This document shows, piece by piece, positions 27,452-36,160 of a DNA stretch of 64,000 nt. Source of the stretch: an uncultured Campylobacter sp. Its GTDB lineage: Bacteria > Campylobacterota > Campylobacteria > Campylobacterales > Campylobacteraceae. The DNA is taken from the NCBI GenBank assembly GCA_934718785.1, contig CAKVAF010000010.1:4335-68334 (forward strand), read 5' to 3'. The notes beneath the pieces were generated by a model. It saw only the letters and a program-made list of their open reading frames with translations. It was not told where the DNA came from and did no database searches. The position numbers and the translations under genes were made by a program. The number at the start of each line of letters is the position of its first letter. The stretch's first letter is position 1.

Positions 27452-29308
27452 GTGTTAGAAGAATTAACAAGCAAAGCCCCTTATGATGAGCTTTTGAAAG
27501 TATCCGCTCAAAAGGGCATTGATGTCAAAAAGCTTGATTTTAAAATCCTAAGTTTTAGCACCCTTTACAGCCTAAATGATGGCGAGAGTAAGGAATTGAG
27601 CGAAAAAGAACTCAGCTTTTTTGATGATGATAAAAATTTCTTAGAAGAAAATTTAAAAATCACGCAAAGTTTTAAAATTTCTATCTTTGAAAAGCAAAAC
27701 AATGAGCTTAAAGAGCGCGTCAAACTCATTTTAAATAAAGATGAAAGCGCGCTCATTGCTGATATTAATCTTACAAATTTTAAATTCTATGCGAATTTGC
27801 CGCTGGATTTGCTTCAAAGTATTTATAAAAAAATGATTAAAGAAAGACTATTTATAGGGCTTAGAAGCTTTAATTTTAAGCAAAGTTTGATTGATTTTTT
27901 AAATGCTTTTAAAAAGGGGCAAAAAAATCACGCTAAAATTCTAATCAGCCGCGCCATAAAGCCTATTAGCCCGATGAATGAGAGCTTAATTTTAGACTAT
28001 GAATTAAGAGCAAAGCAAAAATTTAATCATGTGCAAAAAATTTCTTATATCGGTATCAAGCAAAATGAGCTAGTCCTAACTCACTTCAAGCCAGCAGCTG
28101 GGAAAATGGGTAAAAGCTTGAGATTAAAGCCTATTGAATTTCGCGCACCAAAGGATGAGAAAATCGAGTTTTCTTGCTCGAATAATTTTGAAAGCAAAGA
28201 AACAAGCGCTAATGATAGCTTTATCAAAACGCAGTATTTTGCGATGAAAAATGGCTATGTTTTAAAAGAAGCAAACAATAGCTTTGATATACAAAATGAG
28301 CTAAATTTAAACTTGGTCAATTTTAAAGAAGTGGGCGCTATTATCTGCGGACTAGACACTGCAGTGAGCATTAATGTAAGAAATACAAGCGAGCTTGAAG
28401 AAGCTGTGGGCTCAGGCGTGAATATAGAATGTGAAAATCTTACAATCAATGGCACAGTCGCAGGAAACACACTTTTAAAGGCTAAAAATTTCAAACTCTA
28501 TGGCACGAGCAATCCAAAAACAAAAATAATCGCGCAAAATGCCTATATTTCGACACACAAAGGCATTTTAGAATGCGAAAACGCAGACATTGACAGCCTA
28601 GAAAATGGACAATTAAAAGCAAAAATTGCTGTGATTAAAAAGGCTTTAGGTGGCGTTATCAGGGCAAATTCGGTGCAAATTTTAAATCTTGTTGGAAATA
28701 ATCAAATCAATTTCAACAGCATTTGTCTTATCGAACAATGCAGCGGCTCAAATAATAAATTTTTAATCTATGCTTTCAAAGATGATGAAGATTTGCAAAG
28801 CAAACTTGAAGCTTTAGAGCTGCGCCAAAAGGAATTGCCAAAAATCATTACAGCATTAGAACAAAGCGTGAGCTCGAGCAAAACTGGGGTTTTAATGCTG
28901 ATTAAAAAAGCAAATGAGCTCAAAGCTCAAAATCTTAGCGTGCCGCCTAATTTTTCAAGCGTGATACAAAATTATCAAAGAAAAAATGAAGAATTAAGCC
29001 AGCTTTACAAAGAAAAAAGTGAGCTTGAAATCGCTCAAAAAGAGCTTGAAGCCAAGCTTCAAAGCGATGAAGAAGAATTATTTAATGCAAAATTAATCAA
29101 TAAAAACGGGCTTTGGAGCGATATGAATGAGATAAGATTTCGCCTATTGTTTCCTAAAAAAGAGCTTTTTTACGCCACGAAAGCCGAAGATAAAAATAGA
29201 GTCTTTTGCATACAAAAAAATTATGATAAAGACGGCGAAATCGAAATTCAAAAGGGTAATGAATTTGATGAAAAGGATATTCAATGTTTTACGCCATCCA
29301 GGGCCTAA
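27452..29308 (+). CDS. FapA/DUF342 family protein
   Basis: A 618-residue protein starting at GTG. The centre (residues ~290-440) contains short repeated beta-strand units (CENLTINGTVAGNTLL, NAYISTHKGILECENADI, typed in part) as in the right-handed beta-helix of FapA/DUF342 proteins. A long coiled coil follows from ~455 to ~560 (LEALELRQKELPKIITALE-type heptads). FapA-type proteins affect polar or flagellar assembly in other proteobacteria; that role is inferred here. The end overlaps ruvA by 25 bp. Confidence 0.8.
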   Translation: MLEELTSKAPYDELLKVSAQKGIDVKKLDFKILSFSTLYSLNDGESKELSEKELSFFDDDKNFLEENLKITQSFKISIFEKQNNELKERVKLILNKDESALIADINLTNFKFYANLPLDLLQSIYKKMIKERLFIGLRSFNFKQSLIDFLNAFKKGQKNHAKILISRAIKPISPMNESLILDYELRAKQKFNHVQKISYIGIKQNELVLTHFKPAAGKMGKSLRLKPIEFRAPKDEKIEFSCSNNFESKETSANDSFIKTQYFAMKNGYVLKEANNSFDIQNELNLNLVNFKEVGAIICGLDTAVSINVRNTSELEEAVGSGVNIECENLTINGTVAGNTLLKAKNFKLYGTSNPKTKIIAQNAYISTHKGILECENADIDSLENGQLKAKIAVIKKALGGVIRANSVQILNLVGNNQINFNSICLIEQCSGSNNKFLIYAFKDDEDLQSKLEALELRQKELPKIITALEQSVSSSKTGVLMLIKKANELKAQNLSVPPNFSSVIQNYQRKNEELSQLYKEKSELEIAQKELEAKLQSDEEELFNAKLINKNGLWSDMNEIRFRLLFPKKELFYATKAEDKNRVFCIQKNYDKDGEIEIQKGNEFDEKDIQCFTPSRA

Positions 29309-29835
29309 TCACGCACAAAGAGCCCACATTTGTGGTGCTTAAGACACAAGGCGGGGTAAGCTACGCGCTGAGTGTCTCGCTTTTTACCAGCTCAAAGCTT
29401 GAAAAAGGCGCGCAAATAGAGCTTTTAACCACGCCCATTTTCAAAGAAGACTCACAAAGGCTTTTTGGCTTTTTAGAAAAAAGCGAGCAGCAAATGTTTG
29501 AGCTTTTGCTCAAGGTCAATGGCATAGGTGCGAGTATAGCGATGGCAGTTTGCTCAACACTTGATAGCAACGCCTTTTACAAGGCTTTAAGCACAGGAGA
29601 TGAAAACGCTTTTAAAAGCGTGCCAGGCATTGGTGCTAAAGTAGCTAAACGCATTATCACTGAACTTAGCGATAAAAAAGTAAGCTTAAGCTTAAGTGAT
29701 GATGGCAAAACTCAGGCTTTACAAGCCTTAATCACGCTAGGCTTTAAGCAAGAAAAGGCCTTAGAGGCTTTAAGCAAATGTGAAAGCAAAGAAGTAAGCG
29801 CACTTGTCAAAGAAGCTTTGAAAAGGCTTTCATAG
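29284..29835 (+). CDS. ruvA: Holliday junction branch migration protein RuvA
   Basis: Binds Holliday junctions and loads the RuvB motor in recombinational repair. It has 183 residues with the normal three-domain layout: N-terminal OB fold, helix-hairpin-helix pair (LLKVNGIGASIAMAV and FKSVPGIGAKVAKRI), and C-terminal domain III that contacts RuvB (residues ~135-183). It overlaps the FapA-like gene and is followed by two structured elements before ddl. Confidence 0.95.
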   Translation: MFYAIQGLITHKEPTFVVLKTQGGVSYALSVSLFTSSKLEKGAQIELLTTPIFKEDSQRLFGFLEKSEQQMFELLLKVNGIGASIAMAVCSTLDSNAFYKALSTGDENAFKSVPGIGAKVAKRIITELSDKKVSLSLSDDGKTQALQALITLGFKQEKALEALSKCESKEVSALVKEALKRLS

Positions 29836-29885
29836 CATTTTAATTAAAGCTTGATAATTAAATTTGCTTCATTTTAAGCTTTTGA

Positions 29886-30006
29886 AGCTAAATTTTATAA
29901 AGCTTGACGAAAGGCGCTTTTGCCCATTAGAAAAGAAAGTCGTAAGACTTTTAAGTTTCTAATGTGGCAAACCGCGCCAAAGTGTTAAACTTTATAAAAT
30001 TTAGTT
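29886..30006. repeat. Structured intergenic element, copy C (ruvA-ddl spacer)
   Basis: The outer stem pairs CTAAATTTTATAAAG (29888-29902) with CTTTATAAAATTTAG (29990-30004). The inner stem is CATTAGAAA (29925-29933) with TTTCTAATG (29956-29964), changed in the first three pairs relative to copies A and B but still fully complementary. The apical stem AAAGTC-GTAA-GACTTT (29936-29951) again has a GNRA-type loop. GGCGC and GCGCC also pair across the junction. Confidence 0.75.
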
Positions 30007-30011
30007 TTAAA

Positions 30012-30108
30012 TTTAGGCTTGAAATTTTCAAAATGAAAAAATTTAAATTTTTTAAATTTAAAAACTCGCGCCGCTGTTTTTGAATTTATTTGAAAATTTT
30101 CAAGCTAA
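30012..30108. repeat. AT-rich inverted repeat around a GC octamer
   Basis: GCTTGAAATTTTCAAAAT near 30012 is matched by ATTTGAAAATTTTCAAGC near 30092-30108, enclosing one copy of the dispersed CGCGCCGC octamer at 30067-30074. It lies between structured elements C and D. Confidence 0.45.
30067..30074. repeat. Dispersed GC-rich octamer (six copies in window)
   Basis: The octamer CGCGCCGC, or its complement GCGGCGCG, recurs at 8544-8551, 30067-30074, 35847-35854, 49850-49857, 62804-62811 and 63879-63886. On the appropriate strand each is preceded by AAAAC plus one or two bases (AAAACAGCGGCGCG in most) and followed by a T-rich stretch. Two copies (8544, 63879) lie inside coding genes; four are intergenic. 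Confidence 0.7.
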
Positions 30109-30166
30109 ATCTAAAGTTAAATTTTATAAAGTTTGAAATTGAGTTAAAATTTAAGTTTTAAATTAT

Positions 30167-30284
30167 GCCAAATGTTTAAAGCCTTTTAACGATACGCTTT
30201 GACCCGGTAGAAAAGAAACGCACCAGCGTTTCAAGTTTCTACCGTGGGCAACCGCGTTGAGACAAAAGGCTTTAAACATTTGGC
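30167..30284. repeat. Structured intergenic element, copy D (ruvA-ddl spacer)
   Basis: The outer stem is a perfect 21-bp inverted repeat (30167-30187 with 30264-30284) unrelated in sequence to copy A. The inner stem is CGGTAGAAA (30205-30213) with TTTCTACCG (30236-30244). The apical stem is GAAACGC-ACCA-GCGTTTC (30215-30232). Conserved single-strand-like words TTTGA before and GTGGGCAACCGCG after the inner stem are shared with other copies. It lies 35 bp before ddl. Confidence 0.78.
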
Positions 30285-30319
30285 TATCAAGCTTTTTGAT
30301 AAATCAAATTTAAAGGAAA

Positions 30320-31360
30320 ATGATGAAATACGCAGTGATTTTTGGCGGTAATTCTTACGAGCATGAGATTTCAATCATCAGTGCCATCGTGCTTAAAAAG
30401 GTCTTTCACGCGCAAATGAGATTTATTTTTTGTGATAGCACGAGAGGTTTTTACCTTGTGCCAGAAGAAAAGATGAATGCAAAGAGCTTTTCAAGCGCTG
30501 CTTATAAAAAATTTACTCCTTTAAACATAGCTAAAGAGGGCTTTTATCTTAAAAAGCTTTTTGGCTCTAAAAAACTGGATGCTGAAATTTATATCAATTT
30601 AATTCACGGAAGTGACGGCGAAGATGGCAAATTAGCTGGAATGCTGGAGTTTTTCAATATCAAATTTATCGGTGCGCGCCTTGAAGCAAGCGTGCTAAGC
30701 TTTAATAAAGAGCTTACAAAGCTTTATGCAAGTAGTGTTGGCGTTAAAACTCTGCCTTATGAAATGCTTAGAAAAGGGGGGAAAGAGCCAAATTTAAGCT
30801 TTCCTTGTATTTTAAAGCCCGCGCGCCTTGGTTCAAGCATAGGCATAAGCGTGGTGCAAAATGAAAACGAGCTTGAATATGCTAAGGATTTGGCCTTTGA
30901 ATTTGATAGTGATATACTCGTAGAGCCTTTTAAAAAGGACATTAAGGAGTATAATCTTGCAGGCTGCAAGGTAGCAGATGAGTTTGTTTTTAGCATGATT
31001 GAAGAGCCTAAGAAAAAGGAGCTTTTGGACTTTGAGCAAAAATATCTTAGCTTTTCGCGTGATGAAAGCGTGAGCGAAGCGCCTTTAAACGAGACTTTGA
31101 AAGAAAAATTAAAAGAAGCTTTTGTTAAAATTTATGAGCCACTTTTTAAGGGCGCACTCATTCGCTGTGATTTTTTTGTGCTGGATGATGAAGTGTATAT
31201 CAATGAGATTAACCCTCAGCCAGGAAGCCTTGCAAACTATCTTTTCAAGGACTTTTCACTCACGCTTGAGCGCCTTGCAAGAAGCATTAAAAATGAAAAA
31301 TTAATCAAAATTGATTACACTTTTTTACATTCTATCAACGGGCAAAAGGGCAAGCTTTGA
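30320..31360 (+). CDS. ddl: D-alanine--D-alanine ligase
   Basis: ATP-grasp enzyme making the D-Ala-D-Ala dipeptide for peptidoglycan. It has 346 residues, with start at one of two tandem ATGs (30320 or 30323) behind AAAGGAAA. Motifs: [12 protein letters not shown] at the N-terminus, [27 protein letters not shown] and the metal-binding [14 protein letters not shown]. It is followed by a small regulator-like gene, a hydrolase and murF without gaps, forming a cell-wall operon. Confidence 0.96.
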   Translation: MMKYAVIFGGNSYEHEISIISAIVLKKVFHAQMRFIFCDSTRGFYLVPEEKMNAKSFSSAAYKKFTPLNIAKEGFYLKKLFGSKKLDAEIYINLIHGSDGEDGKLAGMLEFFNIKFIGARLEASVLSFNKELTKLYASSVGVKTLPYEMLRKGGKEPNLSFPCILKPARLGSSIGISVVQNENELEYAKDLAFEFDSDILVEPFKKDIKEYNLAGCKVADEFVFSMIEEPKKKELLDFEQKYLSFSRDESVSEAPLNETLKEKLKEAFVKIYEPLFKGALIRCDFFVLDDEVYINEINPQPGSLANYLFKDFSLTLERLARSIKNEKLIKIDYTFLHSINGQKGKL

Positions 31361-31572
31361 CTTTTGATAAAGACGAAATTTTTACAGCCACTGAAGTGGT
31401 GCGAAATTTCAGCACCATTTTAGAAAAAGTGAGCAAAAGCAAGGGTAAAAAAAAGATAGTCATCATGAAAAATAACAAATTTGAAGCCCTTTTAATCAGC
31501 ATTGAAGAATACGAAAAATTAAGCAATGCCCTAGCCTTGCTTGAGAGCATTTACAAGAGTAAAGAAAAATAA
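31357..31572 (+). CDS. Phd/YefM-like antitoxin-type protein without a toxin
   Basis: A 71-residue protein starting at TTG that overlaps the ddl stop by 4 bp. The N-terminus [17 protein letters not shown] resembles the DNA-binding half of Phd/YefM antitoxins, followed by [23 protein letters not shown], the usual beta-strand and helix (typed in part as a family pattern). No toxin gene follows; the next gene, overlapping by one base, is a hydrolase. Its fixed place inside a cell-wall operon suggests it has taken on a regulatory role, but that is inference. Confidence 0.78.
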   Translation: MTFDKDEIFTATEVVRNFSTILEKVSKSKGKKKIVIMKNNKFEALLISIEEYEKLSNALALLESIYKSKEK

Positions 31573-32405
31573 TGGCAATTACAAACTTAAGATACAAAAA
31601 TGCGGATTTTGAGCTTTCTTACGAGCTTTTAAATTTAGACAAAGAGCCTATTTTACTTATTTTGCATGGCTGGGGAGCGAGCAAGGAGCTGATGCAAAGC
31701 GCTTTTAAAGATAAATTTCAAAACTACAAGCACCTTTATATAGACCTTTGCGGCTTTGGCAAATCAAGTGCGCCCTTAATCTTAAACAGCTTTGATTATG
31801 CTCTCATTTTAAAGCTTTTTCTAGCTCAAAAAAGCCTTGCTCCCGCGCTTTTAATGGGGCATTCTTTTGGGGGCAAGCTTTGTGCGCTTTTGAGCTTAGA
31901 AAATGAAGATTTTTCAAGCTTTTGTAAAAAGAATTTAAAAGGGGATTTGAAAGAAAATTTAAACGAGAATTTAAACTTCAATGTTTTAAACTCAAATTTA
32001 AAGGCTTTAATCCTGCTTTCAAGTGCTGGAATTTTAAAGCAAAAAAGCCTTAAAGTGCGCTTTAAGATTAAATTTTTTAAAACACTTAAAAAGCTTGGAT
32101 TAGGGCATTTTGGCAAGTTTTTTGCAAGCAAGGACGCGCTGGGCTTAAATGCTTTAATGTATGAGACTTTTAAAAATGTCGTGAATGAAAATTTCAGTGA
32201 AGTTTTTAAAAAAATTCACACAAAAAGCTTTATTTTCTGGGGCATTGATGATGAAGCTACGCCTTTAAGAAGTGGCGAAAAAATGCACGCTTTAATTAAA
32301 AATAGCAAATTTTACACACTCAAAGGCGATCATTTTTTCTTTTTAGACCCCAAAAACTCAGCCTTTGTGGATGAAATTTTAAACGAAATGGAAAAACAAA
32401 AATGA
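31572..32405 (+). CDS. Alpha/beta hydrolase
   Basis: A 277-residue soluble hydrolase. The oxyanion region is LILHGWGASKE, the nucleophile elbow is MGHSFGGK (Ser in GxSxG), and the catalytic His is probably in KGDHFFFLDP near the C-terminus, with an Asp in WGIDDEATP. An insertion rich in Lys/Leu/Asn (residues ~118-140) lies after the elbow. Substrate unknown. It lies between the small regulator and murF with overlapping ends. Confidence 0.87.
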   Translation: MAITNLRYKNADFELSYELLNLDKEPILLILHGWGASKELMQSAFKDKFQNYKHLYIDLCGFGKSSAPLILNSFDYALILKLFLAQKSLAPALLMGHSFGGKLCALLSLENEDFSSFCKKNLKGDLKENLNENLNFNVLNSNLKALILLSSAGILKQKSLKVRFKIKFFKTLKKLGLGHFGKFFASKDALGLNALMYETFKNVVNENFSEVFKKIHTKSFIFWGIDDEATPLRSGEKMHALIKNSKFYTLKGDHFFFLDPKNSAFVDEILNEMEKQK

Positions 32406-33922
32406 GTGATTATAGCTTCATTTTTTTTATCGGCTTTTTTCTGGGCTTATTTGGCATTGTGCTTTTAAATTTAAGCCTTGGCTTTTATCTTATAAGCACG
32501 CTTCAGTGGTATTCTTACAAGCTTGAGCGTGTGTGCTTTCACTTTTCAAAGCCACTTTGGCACTTTTGTTATTTCATTTTGCCTGCTCTAGCCTTCGTTT
32601 TTGCGCCTTTAATGCTTTTTATCCCGCTTTTTATCATCTATTTGATTTTTTTATTTTTATGGCAAAGAAAACTTGATAAAAAGCTGGTTTTTACGCGAAA
32701 AGTTAAGGTGTTTTTCATTTTACTGGGCGTTTTTAGTGTGCTTTTTTACGCGCTTAAGTTTTTTATTTTGCCGCCTTTTTCATTAGCACAGCTTCATTTA
32801 ATTAAACTTAATGAAGATTTTATTTATCTTTTGCAAGTTTTAAGCTCGCTTTTTTTACTACTGCCTTTAGTTTTGGCTTTGATTTTTCTTAAGATTTTCA
32901 GCCTTTTAGAAGAGCGTTTTTATATCAAAAAAGCACGTGAAAAACTAGCTCAAATGAAAGATTTAAAAATCATTTTAATCACAGCAAGCTTTGGAAAAAC
33001 AAGCATTAAAAACTTTTTATACGAGCTTTTAAGCCCTGATTTTAGGGTGCATAAAAGTGCGCGCAGTATCAATACTTTGCTAGGAATCGTCGCTGACATA
33101 AATTCAAATTTAAATGAAAATACACAAATTTACATCGCAGAAGCTGGAGCGCGCAAAAAGGGCGATATCTTAGAGCTTACAGAGCTTTTAAATCCGCAAA
33201 TTGTGATTATCGGCGAGATAGGAAGCGCGCATTTAGAGTATTTTAAAAGCGAGGAAAATATAAGAAAAACCAAGCTTGAAGCGCTAAATTCTAAGTGTTT
33301 GCAAAAGGCTTATTTACACTCAAGCACGCAAATTGCTGAAAATAATCAATTTATCATTTATGATAAAAGGCTTAAAAATGTGCGCGCAAGCCTTGATGGA
33401 CTTGATTTTGAAGTGCTTTTAAATGAAAAGTGGCAAGAGTTTAAAAGCAGACTTTTAGGAAGCTTTAACGCGCAAAATATCACTGTTTCTTTACTTTGCG
33501 CAAGTGATTTGGGCGCAAAAGATTTAAAAGAGCGCGTTTTAAATCTTAAAAGCGTTGAACACCGCTTACAAATCATCTCAAAAAGCCCTAAATTTATCAT
33601 CGATGATGGCTTTAATGGCAATTTTAAGGGAATGAGCGCAAGCTATGAGCTTTGTAAAACTTACACAGGGCGGTGCGTTGTGATTACTCCCGGAATCGTA
33701 GAAGTGAATAAAGAGCAAAACATAGCCCTAGCAAAAATCATCGATGAATGCTTTGATTTAGCCATCATCACGGGCGCGCTTAATGCTGAGATATTTGAAG
33801 AAAATTTGACAATAGAAAAAATCATACTTGAAAATAAAGCAGACCTAGTCAAAGTGCTAGCCGCGCACACAAAAAACGGCGATTTGATACTTTTTTCAAA
33901 TGATGCTCCGAATTTTATGTAA
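32402..33922 (+). CDS. murF: UDP-MurNAc-tripeptide--D-Ala-D-Ala ligase with membrane N-terminus
   Basis: Adds D-Ala-D-Ala to the UDP-MurNAc peptide. The ligase part begins near residue 185: P-loop-like LITASFGKTSIKNF, SINTLLGI, EAGARKKGDI, and the C-terminal GFNGNFKGM (usual DAYNANP-type region) and VITPGIVE. The first ~175 residues hold about five hydrophobic segments, so the enzyme is membrane-anchored, unlike enterobacterial MurF. Last gene of the ddl operon, with a 4-bp overlap with the hydrolase. Confidence 0.9.
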   Translation: MSDYSFIFFIGFFLGLFGIVLLNLSLGFYLISTLQWYSYKLERVCFHFSKPLWHFCYFILPALAFVFAPLMLFIPLFIIYLIFLFLWQRKLDKKLVFTRKVKVFFILLGVFSVLFYALKFFILPPFSLAQLHLIKLNEDFIYLLQVLSSLFLLLPLVLALIFLKIFSLLEERFYIKKAREKLAQMKDLKIILITASFGKTSIKNFLYELLSPDFRVHKSARSINTLLGIVADINSNLNENTQIYIAEAGARKKGDILELTELLNPQIVIIGEIGSAHLEYFKSEENIRKTKLEALNSKCLQKAYLHSSTQIAENNQFIIYDKRLKNVRASLDGLDFEVLLNEKWQEFKSRLLGSFNAQNITVSLLCASDLGAKDLKERVLNLKSVEHRLQIISKSPKFIIDDGFNGNFKGMSASYELCKTYTGRCVVITPGIVEVNKEQNIALAKIIDECFDLAIITGALNAEIFEENLTIEKIILENKADLVKVLAAHTKNGDLILFSNDAPNFM

Positions 33923-33953
33923 ATACGAAAGTTACTGGGTCAATAAAATCGAT

Positions 33954-35540
33954 CTAAGAATGATTTTCTAAGGTTCTAGGTTCGCCAAAGAGCTTATCTA
34001 AGGCTTCTTTAGCTTCAGCTTGAGTGTTGGGTTCTTTTGCGTCTTTGGAAAGCTCTTTTAAAGTAGCGTTGATATCATTTTGAGCTGGCTTTTTTATGTT
34101 TATGAGTTTGCTCTCATCTATTTTTATGCTTTCATCTTTTTTGATATTTAGCTTGATGTCGCCTATTTTTTTAAGCAGTTCTAGGATGAGTTTGAAATTT
34201 TGATTTAAGGTATTTTTATCCTCATTTTGTGCGTTTGAGCTTATATTTAAGGTGTCATTGTCAAAACTTAAAAATTTAGTACTTCGCTCAAAACACTCGC
34301 CAAGCTCGTAATTTCTATCATAAATAAGCTCTAAAAGCTTATCGTAAGGGTTTTTAGGACTTTGATTTAAATTTACTTGTAAATTTCTTTCATTGTTCGC
34401 CTCATTTACATTTGAGTTATTTAAATTTAGGGTATTTTGCTTTGTAGTATTATTTAAAATATTATTTTCAACACTCCTTATTTTGCTTTTTTCAAGCTCA
34501 TTAATTTGTTCATCAATGCCTCTTAAAGCCCTAGCTTCAATCATCATAAAGCTCATCACACAAAGCACGAAAGAATCATCATCGCTCACATTTAGCATAG
34601 TCTTAGCCCTGCTTAAAATCCTAAAAAAACGCTCATAAATAAGCATTGAAAAGCTCTCATTTTTAGCAAAAAAGCTTTCTTTTAAATAAAATATCATCTC
34701 ATCAATCACAGCCCCCGCTTCATAGTCTTGAAGCTCTTTTAAAAACTCCAGCACCCCTTCTTTATCAGCCTTTAAAATCAAATCATAAAATTGCCCGATT
34801 TTAAGCGGATCTAAAAGCCCTAGCATAGTGGCTATTTTTGCACTTGTGATTTCATTTTGACAATAAATTATGGCTTGATCTAAAAGCGTGAGCGTGTCTC
34901 TAAGGCTTCCCCCACCACTTCTTGCGACAAGTTTGAGCGCTTCAGGCTCAAATTTCACGCCCTCTAAGTTTAAAATATGCTCTAAATGCTTTAAAATTTC
35001 ACCTTGTGCGATTTGCTTGAAGCGAAAATGCTGCGTGCGTGAAAGCACAGTCGCAGGAAGCTTCAAAGGATCAGTTGTCGCAAGGATGAATTTAACATAA
35101 TTTGGCGGCTCTTCCAAGGTCTTTAAAAGTGCGTTTGCAGCCTGCGGGGTGAGCATATGCACCTCATCGATGATAAAGATTTTAAAGCGCGCCATAGCAG
35201 GAGCGTATTTGGTCTGTTCGATTAAATCCTGAATGTCTTCAATGCCTCTATTGCTTGCTGCATCCATTTCTATGATGTCTAAATGCTTTCCTTCTAAAGC
35301 GGCGATGCACTGCTTGCAAGTGCCACACGGATGAGAATTTGGGCCACTTTCACACACCAAAGCGCGTGAAAAAATCCTAGCACTCGAGGTTTTACCACTG
35401 CCACGAAGCCCGGAAAAAAGATAAGCATGAGCTAAGCGCGCATTATCTAGGGCGTATTTTAAGCTTATACTCACGCTTTCTTGCCCGATAAGCTCATCAA
35501 AGGTTTTGGGTCGATATTTTATGGCTAAGGCTTGCAGCAT
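33954..35540 (-). CDS. dnaX: DNA polymerase III subunit gamma/tau
   Basis: Clamp-loader ATPase, 528 residues. Walker A is GLRGSGKTSSAR, a zinc module is formed by CESGPNSHPCGTCKQC, Walker B is IFIIDEVHML, and the sensor region is LATTDPLKLPATVLSR. The C-terminal third is Asn/Lys-rich and poorly conserved, as in tau tails. I see no obvious slippery A-run with a downstream hairpin for a short gamma form. It is convergent with murF and followed by none on its strand; a repeat-filled spacer separates it from rho. Confidence 0.95.
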   Translation of the reverse strand: MLQALAIKYRPKTFDELIGQESVSISLKYALDNARLAHAYLFSGLRGSGKTSSARIFSRALVCESGPNSHPCGTCKQCIAALEGKHLDIIEMDAASNRGIEDIQDLIEQTKYAPAMARFKIFIIDEVHMLTPQAANALLKTLEEPPNYVKFILATTDPLKLPATVLSRTQHFRFKQIAQGEILKHLEHILNLEGVKFEPEALKLVARSGGGSLRDTLTLLDQAIIYCQNEITSAKIATMLGLLDPLKIGQFYDLILKADKEGVLEFLKELQDYEAGAVIDEMIFYLKESFFAKNESFSMLIYERFFRILSRAKTMLNVSDDDSFVLCVMSFMMIEARALRGIDEQINELEKSKIRSVENNILNNTTKQNTLNLNNSNVNEANNERNLQVNLNQSPKNPYDKLLELIYDRNYELGECFERSTKFLSFDNDTLNISSNAQNEDKNTLNQNFKLILELLKKIGDIKLNIKKDESIKIDESKLINIKKPAQNDINATLKELSKDAKEPNTQAEAKEALDKLFGEPRTLENHS

Positions 35541-36160
35541 TTTGATTGATTTTTCCTTGAAAAATTTTTAAATTTTTGGGTAATTTTAGCGATTTTTATT
35601 TAAATTTGTAATTAAATTTTTAAAACTATGCTTTAGAGATTAAAATTAAATTGATTTAATTTTTTAAACTACGCCACTGTTTTATGCGTCATTGCGAAAC
35701 CTTTAGGCTGAAGTAATCTATAACTTAATAGCAAAATAGAGAATGGATTGCCATGCGGGCAAGCCCGCTCGCAATGACGAGTTTTGGCTATAAATTTTTA
35801 GATTGCCACGAATTTGCTACGCAAATTCTCGCAATGACGAAAACTTGCGGCGCGGTTTTTGAATTTATTTTAAAATTAAATTTGCTATGAAAATTGCGGA
35901 TTGCTTCGTCGCTTCGCTTCTCGCAATGACGGAATTTAGCGACTTGAATTAAAACCTAAGGTGCAAGATTTAGAATTTTAAATTCCAAAATTCAAGGCGA
36001 AGTATTAAAAATTTAAATACAAAAGCTAAGGCGCAGGATTTTGAGATGATTTTAAGGGTTGTGAAGCATTTTTAAGCAAGGCTAGGTAAGAAACCTGCCG
36101 CAGCGCAAAAAATGCGAACTCCCTTAAAAGCACTCAAAAGCATTCGTCTTTTATCCCTTT
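35541..36160. other. 620-bp intergenic region with dispersed repeats
   Basis: No gene seen. The left part is AT-rich and contains the dnaX promoter. The centre (35687-35932) holds three GCAATGACG-type palindromic units and one GC octamer (35847-35854). The right part (35940-36160) contains GCAAGATTTAGA and CAAGGCGAAG-type words without clear structure and lies at the 3' end of rho. Confidence 0.65.
35687..35932. repeat. Cluster of GCAATGACG palindromic repeats
   Basis: Unit 1 spans 35687-35779, bounded by CGTCATTGCGA and TCGCAATGACG, with an inner GCGGGCAAGCCCGC hairpin. Unit 2 (35801-35839) runs GATTGCCACG ... TCGCAATGACG with an inner AATTTG-CTACG-CAAATT stem. Unit 3 (35896-35931) is GGATTGCTTCGTCGC ... 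TCGCAATGACGG. Repeats ending in GCAATGACG with GATTGC on the other side are widespread in several bacterial phyla. Confidence 0.75.

Noticed and set aside
33954..35540. Programmed frameshift site producing a gamma form of DnaX
   Set aside because: No A-rich slippery heptamer with a following stem was found at the expected position.
35687..35932. CRISPR array
   Set aside because: The repeats are palindromic, unequal in length and irregularly spaced, with no cas genes nearby.
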